A stretch of DNA of 64,000 bases from Paludibacteraceae bacterium (GTDB lineage: Bacteria > Bacteroidota > Bacteroidia > Bacteroidales > Paludibacteraceae), in contig JAKSLA010000001.1 in assembly GCA_024401455.1 (NCBI GenBank), positions 44,262 through 108,261 of the forward strand, written 5' to 3'. The notes below the pieces were generated by a model, which was given only the letters and a program-made list of their open reading frames with translations, searched no databases and had not been told where the DNA came from. Of this stretch, positions 28,178-38,071 are shown in pieces (within the stretch, counting starts at the first letter, position 1; each line of letters begins with the position of its first letter). Both the position numbers and the translations under genes were made by a program.

Positions 28178-29551
28178 TCAATCATTTCCTCCTTCATCGG
28201 CAAAAACCTTATCAGCAAATTTACTAGCCTTTTCTTTCAAATTGCCGAAGAGCGAGAATTGACCTTGCTTCTCCTTATTTACTTTCTTCACATCCGGTTT
28301 TGAAGGCTTAGGTTTTGGCCTTTCTTCGATTTCATCTTGGTTCACCACATAGCACTCGTCCGCTTTGGCTATTTCCAAAAGTCCTATGATTTGGGATAGT
28401 TCAACCTGCTGTTTCACCTTATCCTCCATAATGACATTCGTATAATTAGGCAAACCGAAACGGACATCCACGCCTGTGAGCAACGTCACCTTCTCCGCCA
28501 AATTTTGAAGTTGGGAGCCACAACCCGTCAAGACAATTTCATTGATATGACGGAAGGAATGGTTACTCTCCAAAATTTTCAAAATGGAAAATAAAATCTC
28601 GTCCACCCTCGATTCTATCACCTCCGCCAAAAAGCGAGTATTGAGCAGTTGATTATTACCCAGACTCAGATTGACCTCTTCCGTTTTCTGTAGAAGCGTA
28701 GAACCGAACTTAACCTTTACCATTTCCGATCTGCTCTCGGTCAACTTCAACGAAGCAATGTCTTTTGTAATGACATTTCCGCCATAAGGGGCCACCAAGA
28801 CATCACGAAGTATGCCATTGCCATAAACTGCCACCGAAGTAGTTCCCGCACCGAAATCTAAAACGGCGCAACCGGACTTCTTCTCTTCTTCCGAAAGGAC
28901 GGACTTTGAAATTGCATCAACGGCCAACGGAGAATCAGCCAACTCATACCCTGCCCTCTGAAGGCAAAGCACCAAATTATTGCGCAAATTCTTTTCTCCA
29001 TAAACAATCTTATATCGACCCGAAATGCGAGTGGCCATACATCCTTCCGGATTCAATTCATCCTCATCATCAATCAAGAACTCTTGCGGAACAACCTTGA
29101 GGATTTCTGCCTCATCGCCCACCTTGACGCTACTTGCCTCTTGAAACAAAGAATCCATCATCTCCTTGGTAACCATCACTTGACTGGAACCCAAAGTACG
29201 ATGTGCAGGATTTTCCTTCGTCATGATGGAGCGGCCATTCAATCCAACGCAAACTTTCTTAATCTTGACCTTAAGTCGGTTTTCATCCTCTCGACCTTCG
29301 TTACAAAGTTTGTTCAATTGGTTTTCCAACCCCTGGAGAAGTTTCTTGACCACACAAGCTGATGACATCACATTATATACGGCACCTCGCTTAACTCCTT
29401 GACCCTTCTCGTAATTAACGCACAAGAGTTCGACACAATCCTCGCCTGCCTCATCTTTGCAACGAACACCAGCAGCCGCTCTGAATTGGGAGGTACCCAT
29501 ATCCAAAACCACCACCAAGTCGTCGGCCGATATTTCTTTCAAATCCGTCAT
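28178..29551 (-). CDS. ftsA: Cell division protein FtsA
   Basis: A 457-residue actin-like ATPase that links FtsZ filaments to the membrane. Visible motifs: phosphate loop VVLDMGTSQFRAAAGV (residues ~12-27), SHC/1C insertion between, second phosphate motif CAVLDFGAGTTSVAVYGNG (~228-246) and the adenosine motif IVLTGCGSQLQNL (~348-360). The C-terminal ~50 residues form a linker followed by a basic amphipathic stretch (FSLFGNLKEKASKFADKVF) suited to membrane targeting. It lies between ftsQ and ftsZ. Confidence 0.96.
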   Translation of the reverse strand: MTDLKEISADDLVVVLDMGTSQFRAAAGVRCKDEAGEDCVELLCVNYEKGQGVKRGAVYNVMSSACVVKKLLQGLENQLNKLCNEGREDENRLKVKIKKVCVGLNGRSIMTKENPAHRTLGSSQVMVTKEMMDSLFQEASSVKVGDEAEILKVVPQEFLIDDEDELNPEGCMATRISGRYKIVYGEKNLRNNLVLCLQRAGYELADSPLAVDAISKSVLSEEEKKSGCAVLDFGAGTTSVAVYGNGILRDVLVAPYGGNVITKDIASLKLTESRSEMVKVKFGSTLLQKTEEVNLSLGNNQLLNTRFLAEVIESRVDEILFSILKILESNHSFRHINEIVLTGCGSQLQNLAEKVTLLTGVDVRFGLPNYTNVIMEDKVKQQVELSQIIGLLEIAKADECYVVNQDEIEERPKPKPSKPDVKKVNKEKQGQFSLFGNLKEKASKFADKVFADEGGND

Positions 29552-29575
29552 ATATAATATCCTTTTTATTTCCTT

Positions 29576-30307
29576 CTACTTTTTTGTACAAACCACCTGA
29601 TTGTCAAACTTCAGATTGACCATCCGGTACTTATTCCAACCCGTCCTGCTAAACCCATTCTTATAAACGGAAAGCAGTTTTTCGAGTTTGTACTCATAAT
29701 TTTCCAACGAGCCTAACAAGATAACCTGGTCGCCTACCCTCGGGACCAACTCTATCTCGCCGTTGGCTTCCACATAAATCTGCTCCACCTGTGCGTTCCA
29801 GAATTTATGCTTGCGGAGAAACATAGCAAAATCATACAACTCGTTCTTCGCCAAAGTCTCTGAAACATGTCCAGAAGCGACTGGCACATAAGCCGTAAAA
29901 CCATGCGACTCCGGCATCACGGCTCCTTCACTATCGACATAGTAACTTCGCCCGCCACTGATCACCCGTAATACGGGCTCGCGCTGTAAGATGACAATAC
30001 CGACGTTTCCGTTGGGAGTCTTAAAACACTCTGCGCGCTTGATTCGGGGTTGCTTTTTCAGCATCAACTCCAACTTGTCAAGTTTAACGTCCTTCATCGT
30101 ACTTCCGACGGGGCTCATCTCCTCTCGCTCAAGCAGACGAATTACCTCTCGCTCGGTGATAAAACGAAGCATTGAACTATCACGAATCTCCACGAATACG
30201 GAGCGGCACACCTGCTCTGTCGATCTGAATGTAAACATCCAAACCGCAAAGACCATGTAGCCCAAGATAGCCACCAACGCTACTATTTTACCCCACTCCT
30301 TACGCAT
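29576..30307 (-). CDS. ftsQ: Cell division protein FtsQ
   Basis: A 243-residue bitopic membrane protein: short cytoplasmic N-terminus, one transmembrane helix (IVALVAILGYMVFAVWMF, residues ~8-25), then a POTRA-like domain (MLRFITEREVIRLLER ... LDKLELMLKKQPRIKRAECFK) and a beta domain. It recruits later divisome proteins. The start codon overlaps the last 8 nt of murC, indicating translational coupling. Sequence conservation of FtsQ is low, so the call rests on topology, POTRA pattern and position between murC and ftsA. Confidence 0.92.
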   Translation of the reverse strand: MRKEWGKIVALVAILGYMVFAVWMFTFRSTEQVCRSVFVEIRDSSMLRFITEREVIRLLEREEMSPVGSTMKDVKLDKLELMLKKQPRIKRAECFKTPNGNVGIVILQREPVLRVISGGRSYYVDSEGAVMPESHGFTAYVPVASGHVSETLAKNELYDFAMFLRKHKFWNAQVEQIYVEANGEIELVPRVGDQVILLGSLENYEYKLEKLLSVYKNGFSRTGWNKYRMVNLKFDNQVVCTKK

Positions 30308-31673
30308 TCACCGCTTCCAACAACACTTGTTTCAAATCTGGAATCATCAAATCAATGTCACCCGCGCCGATTGTCAAAAAGACCTCCTGCTTATGAGTTC
30401 GGAGATAATCCAACAAACCTGGCTTGCTACAGATACGCTTATTCGGAGTCGTAATCTTGTCGAGCAACATTTGAGAAGTAACGCCTTCTATCGGAAGTTC
30501 GCGGGCTGGATAAATATCCAACAAAATCACCTCATCCAACATAGAAAGGCTACGCGCAAAATCATCTGCGAAATCACGCGTACGAGTATATAGATGTGGT
30601 TGGAAAACGCCACAAATACGTTTATCAGCATACAACGCACGGACTGACTCTATGCACGACTTCACCTCCATGGGGTGGTGGGCATAATCGTCCATAAAGA
30701 CAAGGTTGTCTTGCTTGATGTGGAAATCAAAGCGACGCTTGACACCTGCGAAAGAGGCCATAGCCGCACGCATCTCTTCTGCCGTAACTCCGTTCAAATG
30801 AGCCATTGCCATAGCTGCCACGGCATTTTCCACATTGATCATTACGGGCACCCCCAACTTCACATCCTTAACCACAGCATCGGGTGCTACGAAATCGAAA
30901 ATCAGGTCGCCATTGCCCACACGGATATTCGCTGCGTGAAAATCGCCTTCCGAAGAAGAGTAAGAAAACACCCGCACGGAAGAAGAACATTTCGGAGTAA
31001 TGGGCAACCCTTTTTTCACCAAAAGGACGCCACCATCACGAACCAACGACGTGAACGACTCGAATCCTGCCCTATACTCCTTCTCCGTACCGTAAATATC
31101 GAGGTGGTCAGCATCGACCGCAGTCACTACCGCCATATAAGGGGTAAGCGTCAAGAAGGAACGGTCATACTCGTCTGCCTCAATAACCACCAAGTCACTC
31201 TTGTCAGAAAGGAGCAAATTCTGCTTGAAGTTTTTGGAGATGCCGCCCAAAAACGCATTACAATCAAGGTGCGAATTACGCAAAAGGTGAGCCGTCATTG
31301 TTGACGTAGTTGTTTTTCCGTGCGTGCCGGAGATACAGATGCCACGCTGCATCCTTGTTATCTCACCCAAAACTTGCGCACGTTTCATCAACGCGAACCC
31401 ACTCTCCTTGAAATAAGAAAGTTCTTTGTTTGTCAATGGAATAGCAGGCGTCACGACCACCATCGTCGTCGCCTTATCTTTGAACGAATCCGGTATAAGC
31501 GAACAATCGTCCTCATAATGAATGGCGATGCCTTCAGCCTGCAACTCTTTGGTCAATGCAGAAGCCGTACGGTCATATCCAGCCACCTGGAAGCCCTTGG
31601 CATTGAAATAACGAGCCAAGGCACTCATACCGATGCCACCGATACCTATGAAATATATATTCTTCTTCTCCAT
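30300..31673 (-). CDS. murC: UDP-N-acetylmuramate--L-alanine ligase
   Basis: A 457-residue ligase that adds L-Ala to UDP-MurNAc in the cytoplasm. It shows the N-terminal dinucleotide-like motif FIGIGGIGMSALAR (residues ~8-21), the ATP-binding loop ISGTHGKTTTSTM (~113-125) and the conserved DDYAHHPMEV segment (~330-339), all diagnostic of MurC. It is flanked by murG (6-bp gap) and ftsQ (8-nt overlap). Confidence 0.98.
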   Translation of the reverse strand: MEKKNIYFIGIGGIGMSALARYFNAKGFQVAGYDRTASALTKELQAEGIAIHYEDDCSLIPDSFKDKATTMVVVTPAIPLTNKELSYFKESGFALMKRAQVLGEITRMQRGICISGTHGKTTTSTMTAHLLRNSHLDCNAFLGGISKNFKQNLLLSDKSDLVVIEADEYDRSFLTLTPYMAVVTAVDADHLDIYGTEKEYRAGFESFTSLVRDGGVLLVKKGLPITPKCSSSVRVFSYSSSEGDFHAANIRVGNGDLIFDFVAPDAVVKDVKLGVPVMINVENAVAAMAMAHLNGVTAEEMRAAMASFAGVKRRFDFHIKQDNLVFMDDYAHHPMEVKSCIESVRALYADKRICGVFQPHLYTRTRDFADDFARSLSMLDEVILLDIYPARELPIEGVTSQMLLDKITTPNKRICSKPGLLDYLRTHKQEVFLTIGAGDIDLMIPDLKQVLLEAVNA

Positions 31674-31679
31674 TTAAAA

Positions 31680-32789
31680 TCACTCTTTATAACCAATCAA
31701 AGCAAGAATCTCCGACGCAATACGGTCGGCAGAATTCAACTGAGCCATTGCCAGCGCATTCTTTGATATTTCGGACAAACGACCATCGTCTGCAATCAAC
31801 GACAAAGCCGCATCGACCATCTTCTCCGGAGCCTCGGCATCTGAAATCATCACCGCAGCATTACGATTGGCCAACGCCATCGCATTCTTGGTCTGGTGAT
31901 CTTCAGCCACATTAGGAGAAGGCACCAAAACGGATGGCTTACCCAATAGACACAACTCCGAAATGGAACTTGCGCCTGCCCTTGAAATGACCAAATCGGC
32001 TATGGAATAAGCATAATCCATTCGTTTCACGAAGTCGGTCACCAAAAGAGAATCGGAAGCAAAGGCAGCCGACTCTTTCTTCATATCCTCAAAATAATAT
32101 TTACCGGTCTGCCAAAGCACTTGAATGCCAGCATCCTTCAACTTTTGCAAGCCAAGCAAAACACTCTTATTGACCGTTCTTGCGCCCAAACTACCACCGA
32201 TAATCAAAAGCGTCCTTTTCTCAGGTGAGAAATTAAAGAACTTGTAAGCCTCCTCTGCTTTAGCGGGCACTTCCAAGAAATCCTGACGAACGGGGTTACC
32301 CGTCAAAAGGATGGTCTCCTTCGGAAAGAACTTTTCCATTCCTTCATAGGCCACACATATTTTAGCCGCCTTCTTTGCCAAAAGTTTGTTGGTCACACCC
32401 GCATAAGAGTTTTGCTCCTGCAAAACGGTTGGAATGCCCAATTTATTGGCAGCATACAAAGTCGGGCCACTGGCATATCCGCCAACACCCACCACTGCAT
32501 TAGGCTTAAACTCTTTTACTATACGCTTAGCCATGAACAAACTCTTAACCAAACAGAACAAAACCTTGATGTTTTTGAACATGTTTTTACGGTCAAATCC
32601 AAAAACAGGAAGTCCCTTTATCGTATAGCCGGCAGCAGGAACCTTTTCCATTTCCATGCGTCCTTCGGCTCCGACAAAGAGGAACTCTGCACTTGGAACA
32701 CGCTTTTTGAGTGCGTTCGCTATTGATATTGCTGGGAAGATATGGCCACCCGTGCCACCTCCACTAATTATGAATTTCAAATTACTCAT
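31680..32789 (-). CDS. murG: UDP-GlcNAc:undecaprenyl-PP-MurNAc-pentapeptide GlcNAc transferase (lipid II synthase)
   Basis: The chosen start at 32789 (MSNLKFIISGGGTGGHIFPA) gives 369 residues; an upstream in-frame ATG at 32834 would add 15 basic residues lying inside ftsW and is unlikely. The glycine-rich loop SGGGTGGHIFPAISIA, the GGYASGPT and EQNSYAGVTNK motifs, and IIGGSLGART / ISRAGASSISEL in the donor domain are all present. MurG converts lipid I to lipid II on the inner face of the membrane. It overlaps the end of ftsW by 8 nt. Confidence 0.97.
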   Translation of the reverse strand: MSNLKFIISGGGTGGHIFPAISIANALKKRVPSAEFLFVGAEGRMEMEKVPAAGYTIKGLPVFGFDRKNMFKNIKVLFCLVKSLFMAKRIVKEFKPNAVVGVGGYASGPTLYAANKLGIPTVLQEQNSYAGVTNKLLAKKAAKICVAYEGMEKFFPKETILLTGNPVRQDFLEVPAKAEEAYKFFNFSPEKRTLLIIGGSLGARTVNKSVLLGLQKLKDAGIQVLWQTGKYYFEDMKKESAAFASDSLLVTDFVKRMDYAYSIADLVISRAGASSISELCLLGKPSVLVPSPNVAEDHQTKNAMALANRNAAVMISDAEAPEKMVDAALSLIADDGRLSEISKNALAMAQLNSADRIASEILALIGYKE

Positions 32790-33972
32790 CTTTTTTCTTC
32801 TCCTTTTTAACAGCAACCGTGGCTTTCTTGTCATTCATCCTACTCACACCTAACATTATGCCGAAGTAGGCACAAGTAATGATGATGGATGTACCTCCCC
32901 TACTAATGAGCGGAAGAGGCTGACCCGTAATCGGAATGATGCCGACCGCCACAGCCATATTGATAAAGGCCTGTAAGACTATCATGGTCGCCAGACCAAG
33001 AACCAACAAGGCCGAATAAACACTTTCCGATGCCTGGGCTATTTTCGCCGCCCGATAGAGGACTATCAGATAGAGCAGCACCACTAAAACACCACCCGCT
33101 ATACCCAACTCCTCAATAATGATGGAGTAGATAAAATCGGCGAAAGCCAACGGCAAAATATCTCGTTCTATACTATTGCCAATCCCACGTCCAACAAAAT
33201 TGCTGTTGGAGAGCGCGATTTTAGCATGGACCGCCTGAAAATTCTTATCGTCCACCTTAAACTTGTCCTCTTCCTGCGTCTTGCTTGAAAAATCCTCTAT
33301 ACGCTGCACCCAGACCTTTGCACGGTGGGTAACCGGATTAGACGGCAAGACCATCGCCACGAGAAAGAAAAGCGCCACAGCCACAACCAAAGAACCCATC
33401 ACGCCTGCCAGCCACTTCAATGGAATCCGGCCACAAAACATCATGGTCATTGCCGTAATAAAAGACAAAAACGCAGTGGAAAAGTTTTCGGTGAAGATCA
33501 ATCCGACCACTAAGAACGTCAGGCCTATAGAGACCCAAAATGTCGTCTTCTTCGTGAAAAACAGTTCATGATTATAAAACTGCAAAAGAATCGCCAAGTT
33601 GAGGACTAAAGCCAATTTTCCCAGTTCCGAGGGTTGGAAATTCAGGCCCATGAAGGTGGTCCATCGGTTGGCTCCGTTGACGGCATGGCCAGACAACAAT
33701 GTTATCAGCAAAAAGACCAACGCGAATAGCAAAATACAAGGCGATGCGTACATCACCAGATTTCGTGGCAAAATGTGCGTTATGTAGGCCACTAAAAATC
33801 CCACACAGAGGAATACGATATGACTCCAAACGGGAGAAAAATAGTTGGCATGCTTAAAGGCAAGAGTACTGGAGGCACTATACATCTCCACCGAAGAAAA
33901 GGCAAGCAATGCTACGAAAACGATCCATAGCACCCTGTCTCCCTTGAATGTATTTACCAAGAACTCCTTCAT
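32782..33972 (-). CDS. ftsW: SEDS peptidoglycan glycosyltransferase FtsW
   Basis: A 396-residue polytopic membrane protein with about ten helices. Family motifs: WTTFMGLNFQPSELGKLALVL (residues ~100-120), GRGIGNSIERDILPLAFADFIY (~255-276) and GQPLPLISRGGTSI near the C-terminus (~355-368). FtsW polymerises lipid II at the septum with its partner transpeptidase, here the FtsI-type protein of the same operon. A Lys-rich cytoplasmic tail ends the protein. Confidence 0.96.
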   Translation of the reverse strand: MKEFLVNTFKGDRVLWIVFVALLAFSSVEMYSASSTLAFKHANYFSPVWSHIVFLCVGFLVAYITHILPRNLVMYASPCILLFALVFLLITLLSGHAVNGANRWTTFMGLNFQPSELGKLALVLNLAILLQFYNHELFFTKKTTFWVSIGLTFLVVGLIFTENFSTAFLSFITAMTMMFCGRIPLKWLAGVMGSLVVAVALFFLVAMVLPSNPVTHRAKVWVQRIEDFSSKTQEEDKFKVDDKNFQAVHAKIALSNSNFVGRGIGNSIERDILPLAFADFIYSIIIEELGIAGGVLVVLLYLIVLYRAAKIAQASESVYSALLVLGLATMIVLQAFINMAVAVGIIPITGQPLPLISRGGTSIIITCAYFGIMLGVSRMNDKKATVAVKKEKKKDE

Positions 33973-34008
33973 AACGTGACTTTCGACCTATGCCTATTAT
34001 TTTCTTAA

Positions 34009-35340
34009 TTACAAATTCTTTACTTGCTCCTTGAATTGGCGACCTCTATCCTCGTAACTTTGGAACAAGTCGAAACTTGCGCAGCATGGAGAGAGCAATA
34101 CGGTATCGCCTTTCTGAGCATACGCAAAACACTTATCCACGGCCTCTTTCATTGAGGTGGCGTCTGAGATAGCAGGTACCTTGCCGTCGAAGAAAGCATG
34201 AAGTTTGGCATTGTCAACACCCAAGCAAACGATAGCACGAACCTTCTCCTTCACCAAATCCTCGATTTCAGAATAATCGTTACCCTTGTCCGTACCACCC
34301 AAGATCAACACGACTGGTGTCTTCATACATTGCAAAGCATACCAGCAAGAATTTACGTTAGTAGCCTTCGAATCATTAACGAACAAGACATTACGAACCT
34401 TTGCCACTGGCTCAAGACGGTGCTCAACACCACGGAAGTCGCTCAACGACTCGCGTATGCTTGACTTGTTAATCTCCGAGATGCAAGCCGTAATACCAGC
34501 CGCCATAGAGTTATACACATTGTGTTGTCCCTTCAATGCCAATTTATTTAGTTCCATATCAAAATTGCTATCTTTTACTGTTATTTTTAATAATTCATCT
34601 TCAATGTAGGCTACCAAACCTTCTTTCTTGTCCAATGCAAGCGGGCACTTAGTAGCCTTTATGTCACGCTTTGCCAACTCCTGTTGAATGATCGGATCAT
34701 CGTTCCAATAGATGAAGTAGTCATTCTCCGTCATATTCTGCACAATGCGGAATTTGGAGTCTATATAGTTTTGGAACTTATATTCGTATCTGTCCAAATG
34801 GTCAGGCGTGATGTTCATCAAAATCGCAATGTCAGCCTTGAACTTGTACATTCCGTCCAATTGGAAACTACTCAACTCGATGACATAATAGTCGTGCGGG
34901 TCAAGGGCCACTTGTCTTGCCAAACTGAAACCTACATTTCCAGCCAAACTTGCATCCAAGCCCGCCTTGGTCAAGATGTGATGGATCAAAGTCGTCGTTG
35001 TCGTCTTGCCATTGCTACCCGTGATGCAAATCATCTTTGAGTTGGTGTAACGACCAGCGAACTCAATCTCAGAAATAATCGGCGTACCCTTCTCTCTCAA
35101 CATCTTGATGACAGGAGCCTTCTCAGGGATACCTGGACTTTTGATGACCTCGTCGGCATCGAGAATGCGTGCTTCGGTATGTTGCTTTTCCTCCCACTCA
35201 ATACCATGCTCAGTCAACTCCTTCTTGTACTTCTCCTTTATCTCCGACTTGTCAGAGACAAAGACTTCAAACCCTTTTACCTTAGCAAGTACAGCGGAAC
35301 CTACACCACTTTCGCCTGCTCCCAATACAACTATCTTCAT
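34009..35340 (-). CDS. murD: UDP-N-acetylmuramoyl-L-alanine--D-glutamate ligase
   Basis: From the ATG at 35340 (MKIVVLGAGESGVGSAVLAK) the protein has 443 residues; a longer frame from 35361 adds MNKSIID and is also possible. Motifs: N-terminal VLGAGESGVG, ATP loop ITGSNGKTTTTTLI (~residue 107), NITPDHLDRY (~176) and the late VNDSKATN (~317), all typical of MurD, which adds D-Glu to UDP-MurNAc-L-Ala. It sits between mraY and ftsW. The 36-bp gap to ftsW shows no terminator. Confidence 0.97.
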   Translation of the reverse strand: MKIVVLGAGESGVGSAVLAKVKGFEVFVSDKSEIKEKYKKELTEHGIEWEEKQHTEARILDADEVIKSPGIPEKAPVIKMLREKGTPIISEIEFAGRYTNSKMICITGSNGKTTTTTLIHHILTKAGLDASLAGNVGFSLARQVALDPHDYYVIELSSFQLDGMYKFKADIAILMNITPDHLDRYEYKFQNYIDSKFRIVQNMTENDYFIYWNDDPIIQQELAKRDIKATKCPLALDKKEGLVAYIEDELLKITVKDSNFDMELNKLALKGQHNVYNSMAAGITACISEINKSSIRESLSDFRGVEHRLEPVAKVRNVLFVNDSKATNVNSCWYALQCMKTPVVLILGGTDKGNDYSEIEDLVKEKVRAIVCLGVDNAKLHAFFDGKVPAISDATSMKEAVDKCFAYAQKGDTVLLSPCCASFDLFQSYEDRGRQFKEQVKNL

Positions 35341-35367
35341 ATCTATGATACTTTTATTCAAAAACGA

Positions 35368-36582
35368 TTAACGCATCTTCAACGTCACGATGGTAAGCAT
35401 TGCCAAAAGGACGCCTACAATCCAAAAGCGAGATACGATCTTCGCCTCTGGCATTCCCAACTTTTGGAAATGGTGGTGAAGCGGAGCCATGCGGAAGATG
35501 CGTCTTCCCTCTCCATATTTCTTCTTCGTATATTTGAAATAATAGACTTGAATCATCACCGAGAGGTTCTCCACCAAGAAGATTCCGCATAAAATTGGAA
35601 TCAACAACTCTTTGTGGATAATGATGGCGAAGACGGCTATCACACCACCCAACGTAAGGCTACCCGTGTCGCCCATAAAAACCTGAGCAGGATATGAGTT
35701 GTACCACAAGAATCCAATCGTAGCACCCACAAATGCGCAGATGAATATCACCATCTCCTCCGAATGCGGGATATACATGATGTTCAAGTAACTTGCATAT
35801 TCGACGTGGCTCGACAAGTAGGCCAGCACACCGAGCGTTGTTCCTATGATTGCCGAAGTTCCCGTTGCCAAACCATCCAATCCGTCCGTCAAATTAGCAC
35901 CGTTGGAAACGGCTGTAACGATGAAGATGGTCACCAACACGAAGAAAACCCAACCGCAAGTCTGAGCATGCTTGCCGGCGAACTTGAAAAGGTCCGCATA
36001 GTCAAGGTTGTTGTTCTTGACAAATGGGATGGTTGTCTTGGTTGACTTCTCGCTGGCCGGACTATACTGCACGACTTGCTCTGACTTAACGATGGTCTTC
36101 GTATTTTCACGCATCACAACGCTGTCGCTAAAATACAAAGTCAGACCCACGATAAGGCCAAGACCTACTTGACCAACGATTTTAAAGCGTCCATGCAAAC
36201 CTTCCTTGTCCTTTTTGAATACTTTTATATAATCGTCCAAGAATCCAATACAACCCAACCACACCGTTGAGACCAGCAAAAGAATCATATAAACATTGTC
36301 CAACTTACCGACCAAAAGGCAAGGAATCAGAATGGAGATAATGATAATGACACCACCCATCGTCGGGGTTCCTTTCTTACTCATCTGACCCTCCAAATCC
36401 AAATCACGGATAATCTCTCCGATTTGACGTTTTTGCAACATTCGGATAATCTTCTTACCAATTATCGTCGCCACAAGCAACGAAATGATAAAGGCTAAAG
36501 CCGAACGGAACGAAACATAATTGAAGAGTCCCGCACCCGAAACATTCAGTTTGGCCAAATACTGAAACAAATCGTACAACAT
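35368..36582 (-). CDS. mraY: Phospho-N-acetylmuramoyl-pentapeptide transferase
   Basis: A 404-residue polytopic membrane enzyme that makes lipid I. Motifs: [12 protein letters not shown] (~residue 74), the catalytic DDYIKV (~116), [10 protein letters not shown] (~230) and [12 protein letters not shown] (~310), then [11 protein letters not shown] near the end. It has a longer periplasmic insertion after the DDYIK region (about residues 155-205) than E. coli MraY, a feature of Bacteroidetes homologues. It lies 22 bp after murE and is followed by murD. Confidence 0.97.
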   Translation of the reverse strand: MLYDLFQYLAKLNVSGAGLFNYVSFRSALAFIISLLVATIIGKKIIRMLQKRQIGEIIRDLDLEGQMSKKGTPTMGGVIIIISILIPCLLVGKLDNVYMILLLVSTVWLGCIGFLDDYIKVFKKDKEGLHGRFKIVGQVGLGLIVGLTLYFSDSVVMRENTKTIVKSEQVVQYSPASEKSTKTTIPFVKNNNLDYADLFKFAGKHAQTCGWVFFVLVTIFIVTAVSNGANLTDGLDGLATGTSAIIGTTLGVLAYLSSHVEYASYLNIMYIPHSEEMVIFICAFVGATIGFLWYNSYPAQVFMGDTGSLTLGGVIAVFAIIIHKELLIPILCGIFLVENLSVMIQVYYFKYTKKKYGEGRRIFRMAPLHHHFQKLGMPEAKIVSRFWIVGVLLAMLTIVTLKMR

Positions 36583-36604
36583 ATATTCTTCTCTTTTTAC
36601 TTTT

Positions 36605-38059
36605 TTACATCGACATCACTTCGGCAAGTACCTCTTTATCATCAAAATGATGCTTGACACCATTTATCTCCTGATAGTTTTCGTGACCCTTGCCCGCCAC
36701 CAAAACCACATCGCCCGGTTGAGCCAACATACAAGCCGTCTTAATGGCTTGATAACGGTCTTCCACCTCCAAGACACGACGCTTATCTGAAACCTCCACA
36801 CCTGCCATCATATCGTCAAGGATTGCCTTAGGCTCTTCCGTACGAGGATTGTCGGAAGTCAGAATCACCTGGTCGCTTCCTGCCAAGGCTTCCTTGGCCA
36901 TCATCGGACGCTTGCCCTTGTCTCTATCGCCGCCACAACCGACCACCGTAATCAATCGGCCTGCGCCTCGACGTATTTCATTAATCGTATTAATCACATT
37001 CATCAACGCATCTGGCGTATGCGCATAGTCAACAATGGCACGGATACCATCGGCCGACTTCACTACCTCAAAACGGCCAGAAACGGAACGTAGCGCACTC
37101 AAATGCACCAATACCTCATCTTCGGGTTTGCCTAACAAAACTGCCGTTCCAAAGACAGCCAGCAAATTAGAGGCGTTGAATCGCCCGATAAAAGGGACGA
37201 CCACCTCGCGACCATTCATTTCCAGGAGCATTCCATCGAAGTTATCCTCCAAGACCTTCGCTCTGAAATTAGCCATTGAACGAGTCGAGTACGTATGCTT
37301 AGAAGCCTTCGTATTCTGCAACATTATCATACCATTCTTATCGTCAAGGTTGGTCAATGCGAACGCATCATCGGGCAGTTCATCGAAGAAACGCTTCTTC
37401 ACGGCCAAATAATTGGCGAAAGTCTTATGATAATCCAAATGGTCTCGCGTGATATTCGAGAAGATTCCCCCCTTGAATTCAAGGCCCGCAATACGGCGCT
37501 GGTCTATCGAGTGCGAACTAACCTCCATAAAGGCATATTCGCAACCAGCCTCAACCATATCAGCCAACAAGGCGTTCAACGAGAGAGGATCAGGCGTCGT
37601 ATGCGTTGACGGACGCGCTTCGTCAAGCACATAATTGCAGACAGTCGAAAGCAATCCACAACGATGACCGAAACGGCCAAAAAGTTGATAAAGCAACGTA
37701 GCAGTCGTCGTCTTTCCATTCGTACCCGTCACACCGACAAGGCAAAGATGAGACGACGGATAGTCGTACCACGCAGAAGCCAAACGGCCCAAAGCCTCAT
37801 TGGCATCTTCCACCTGAACATATACAACATTTTCAACACACTGCTCCGGCATTTTCTCGCAGACAATAGCAGTTGCGCCCTTCTCAATCACCGAAGGGAC
37901 GAAGTCGTGTCCATCCACCTTGGTTCCCACCGTGGCAACAAAAAGGTCACCCTTCTCCACCTTACGCGAATCAGAGCGAACAGCAGCCACCTCGACATCA
38001 GCGGAACCGATGCACGAAATCACTTTCAATGTGCGTAATATTTCTTTTAATATCTTCAT
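36605..38059 (-). CDS. murE: UDP-MurNAc-tripeptide ligase (meso-diaminopimelate type)
   Basis: A 484-residue ligase adding the third amino acid of the stem peptide. ATP loop [15 protein letters not shown] (~residue 108), [11 protein letters not shown] (~208), [13 protein letters not shown] (~344) and the substrate-discriminating motif SDNPRTEEP (~402). The DNPR tetrapeptide is the known indicator for meso-diaminopimelate as substrate, so the cell wall is of the DAP type, consistent with a Gram-negative. It lies 12 bp after the ftsI stop. Confidence 0.97.
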   Translation of the reverse strand: MKILKEILRTLKVISCIGSADVEVAAVRSDSRKVEKGDLFVATVGTKVDGHDFVPSVIEKGATAIVCEKMPEQCVENVVYVQVEDANEALGRLASAWYDYPSSHLCLVGVTGTNGKTTTATLLYQLFGRFGHRCGLLSTVCNYVLDEARPSTHTTPDPLSLNALLADMVEAGCEYAFMEVSSHSIDQRRIAGLEFKGGIFSNITRDHLDYHKTFANYLAVKKRFFDELPDDAFALTNLDDKNGMIMLQNTKASKHTYSTRSMANFRAKVLEDNFDGMLLEMNGREVVVPFIGRFNASNLLAVFGTAVLLGKPEDEVLVHLSALRSVSGRFEVVKSADGIRAIVDYAHTPDALMNVINTINEIRRGAGRLITVVGCGGDRDKGKRPMMAKEALAGSDQVILTSDNPRTEEPKAILDDMMAGVEVSDKRRVLEVEDRYQAIKTACMLAQPGDVVLVAGKGHENYQEINGVKHHFDDKEVLAEVMSM

Positions 38060-38071
38060 TTCTTATTCTAT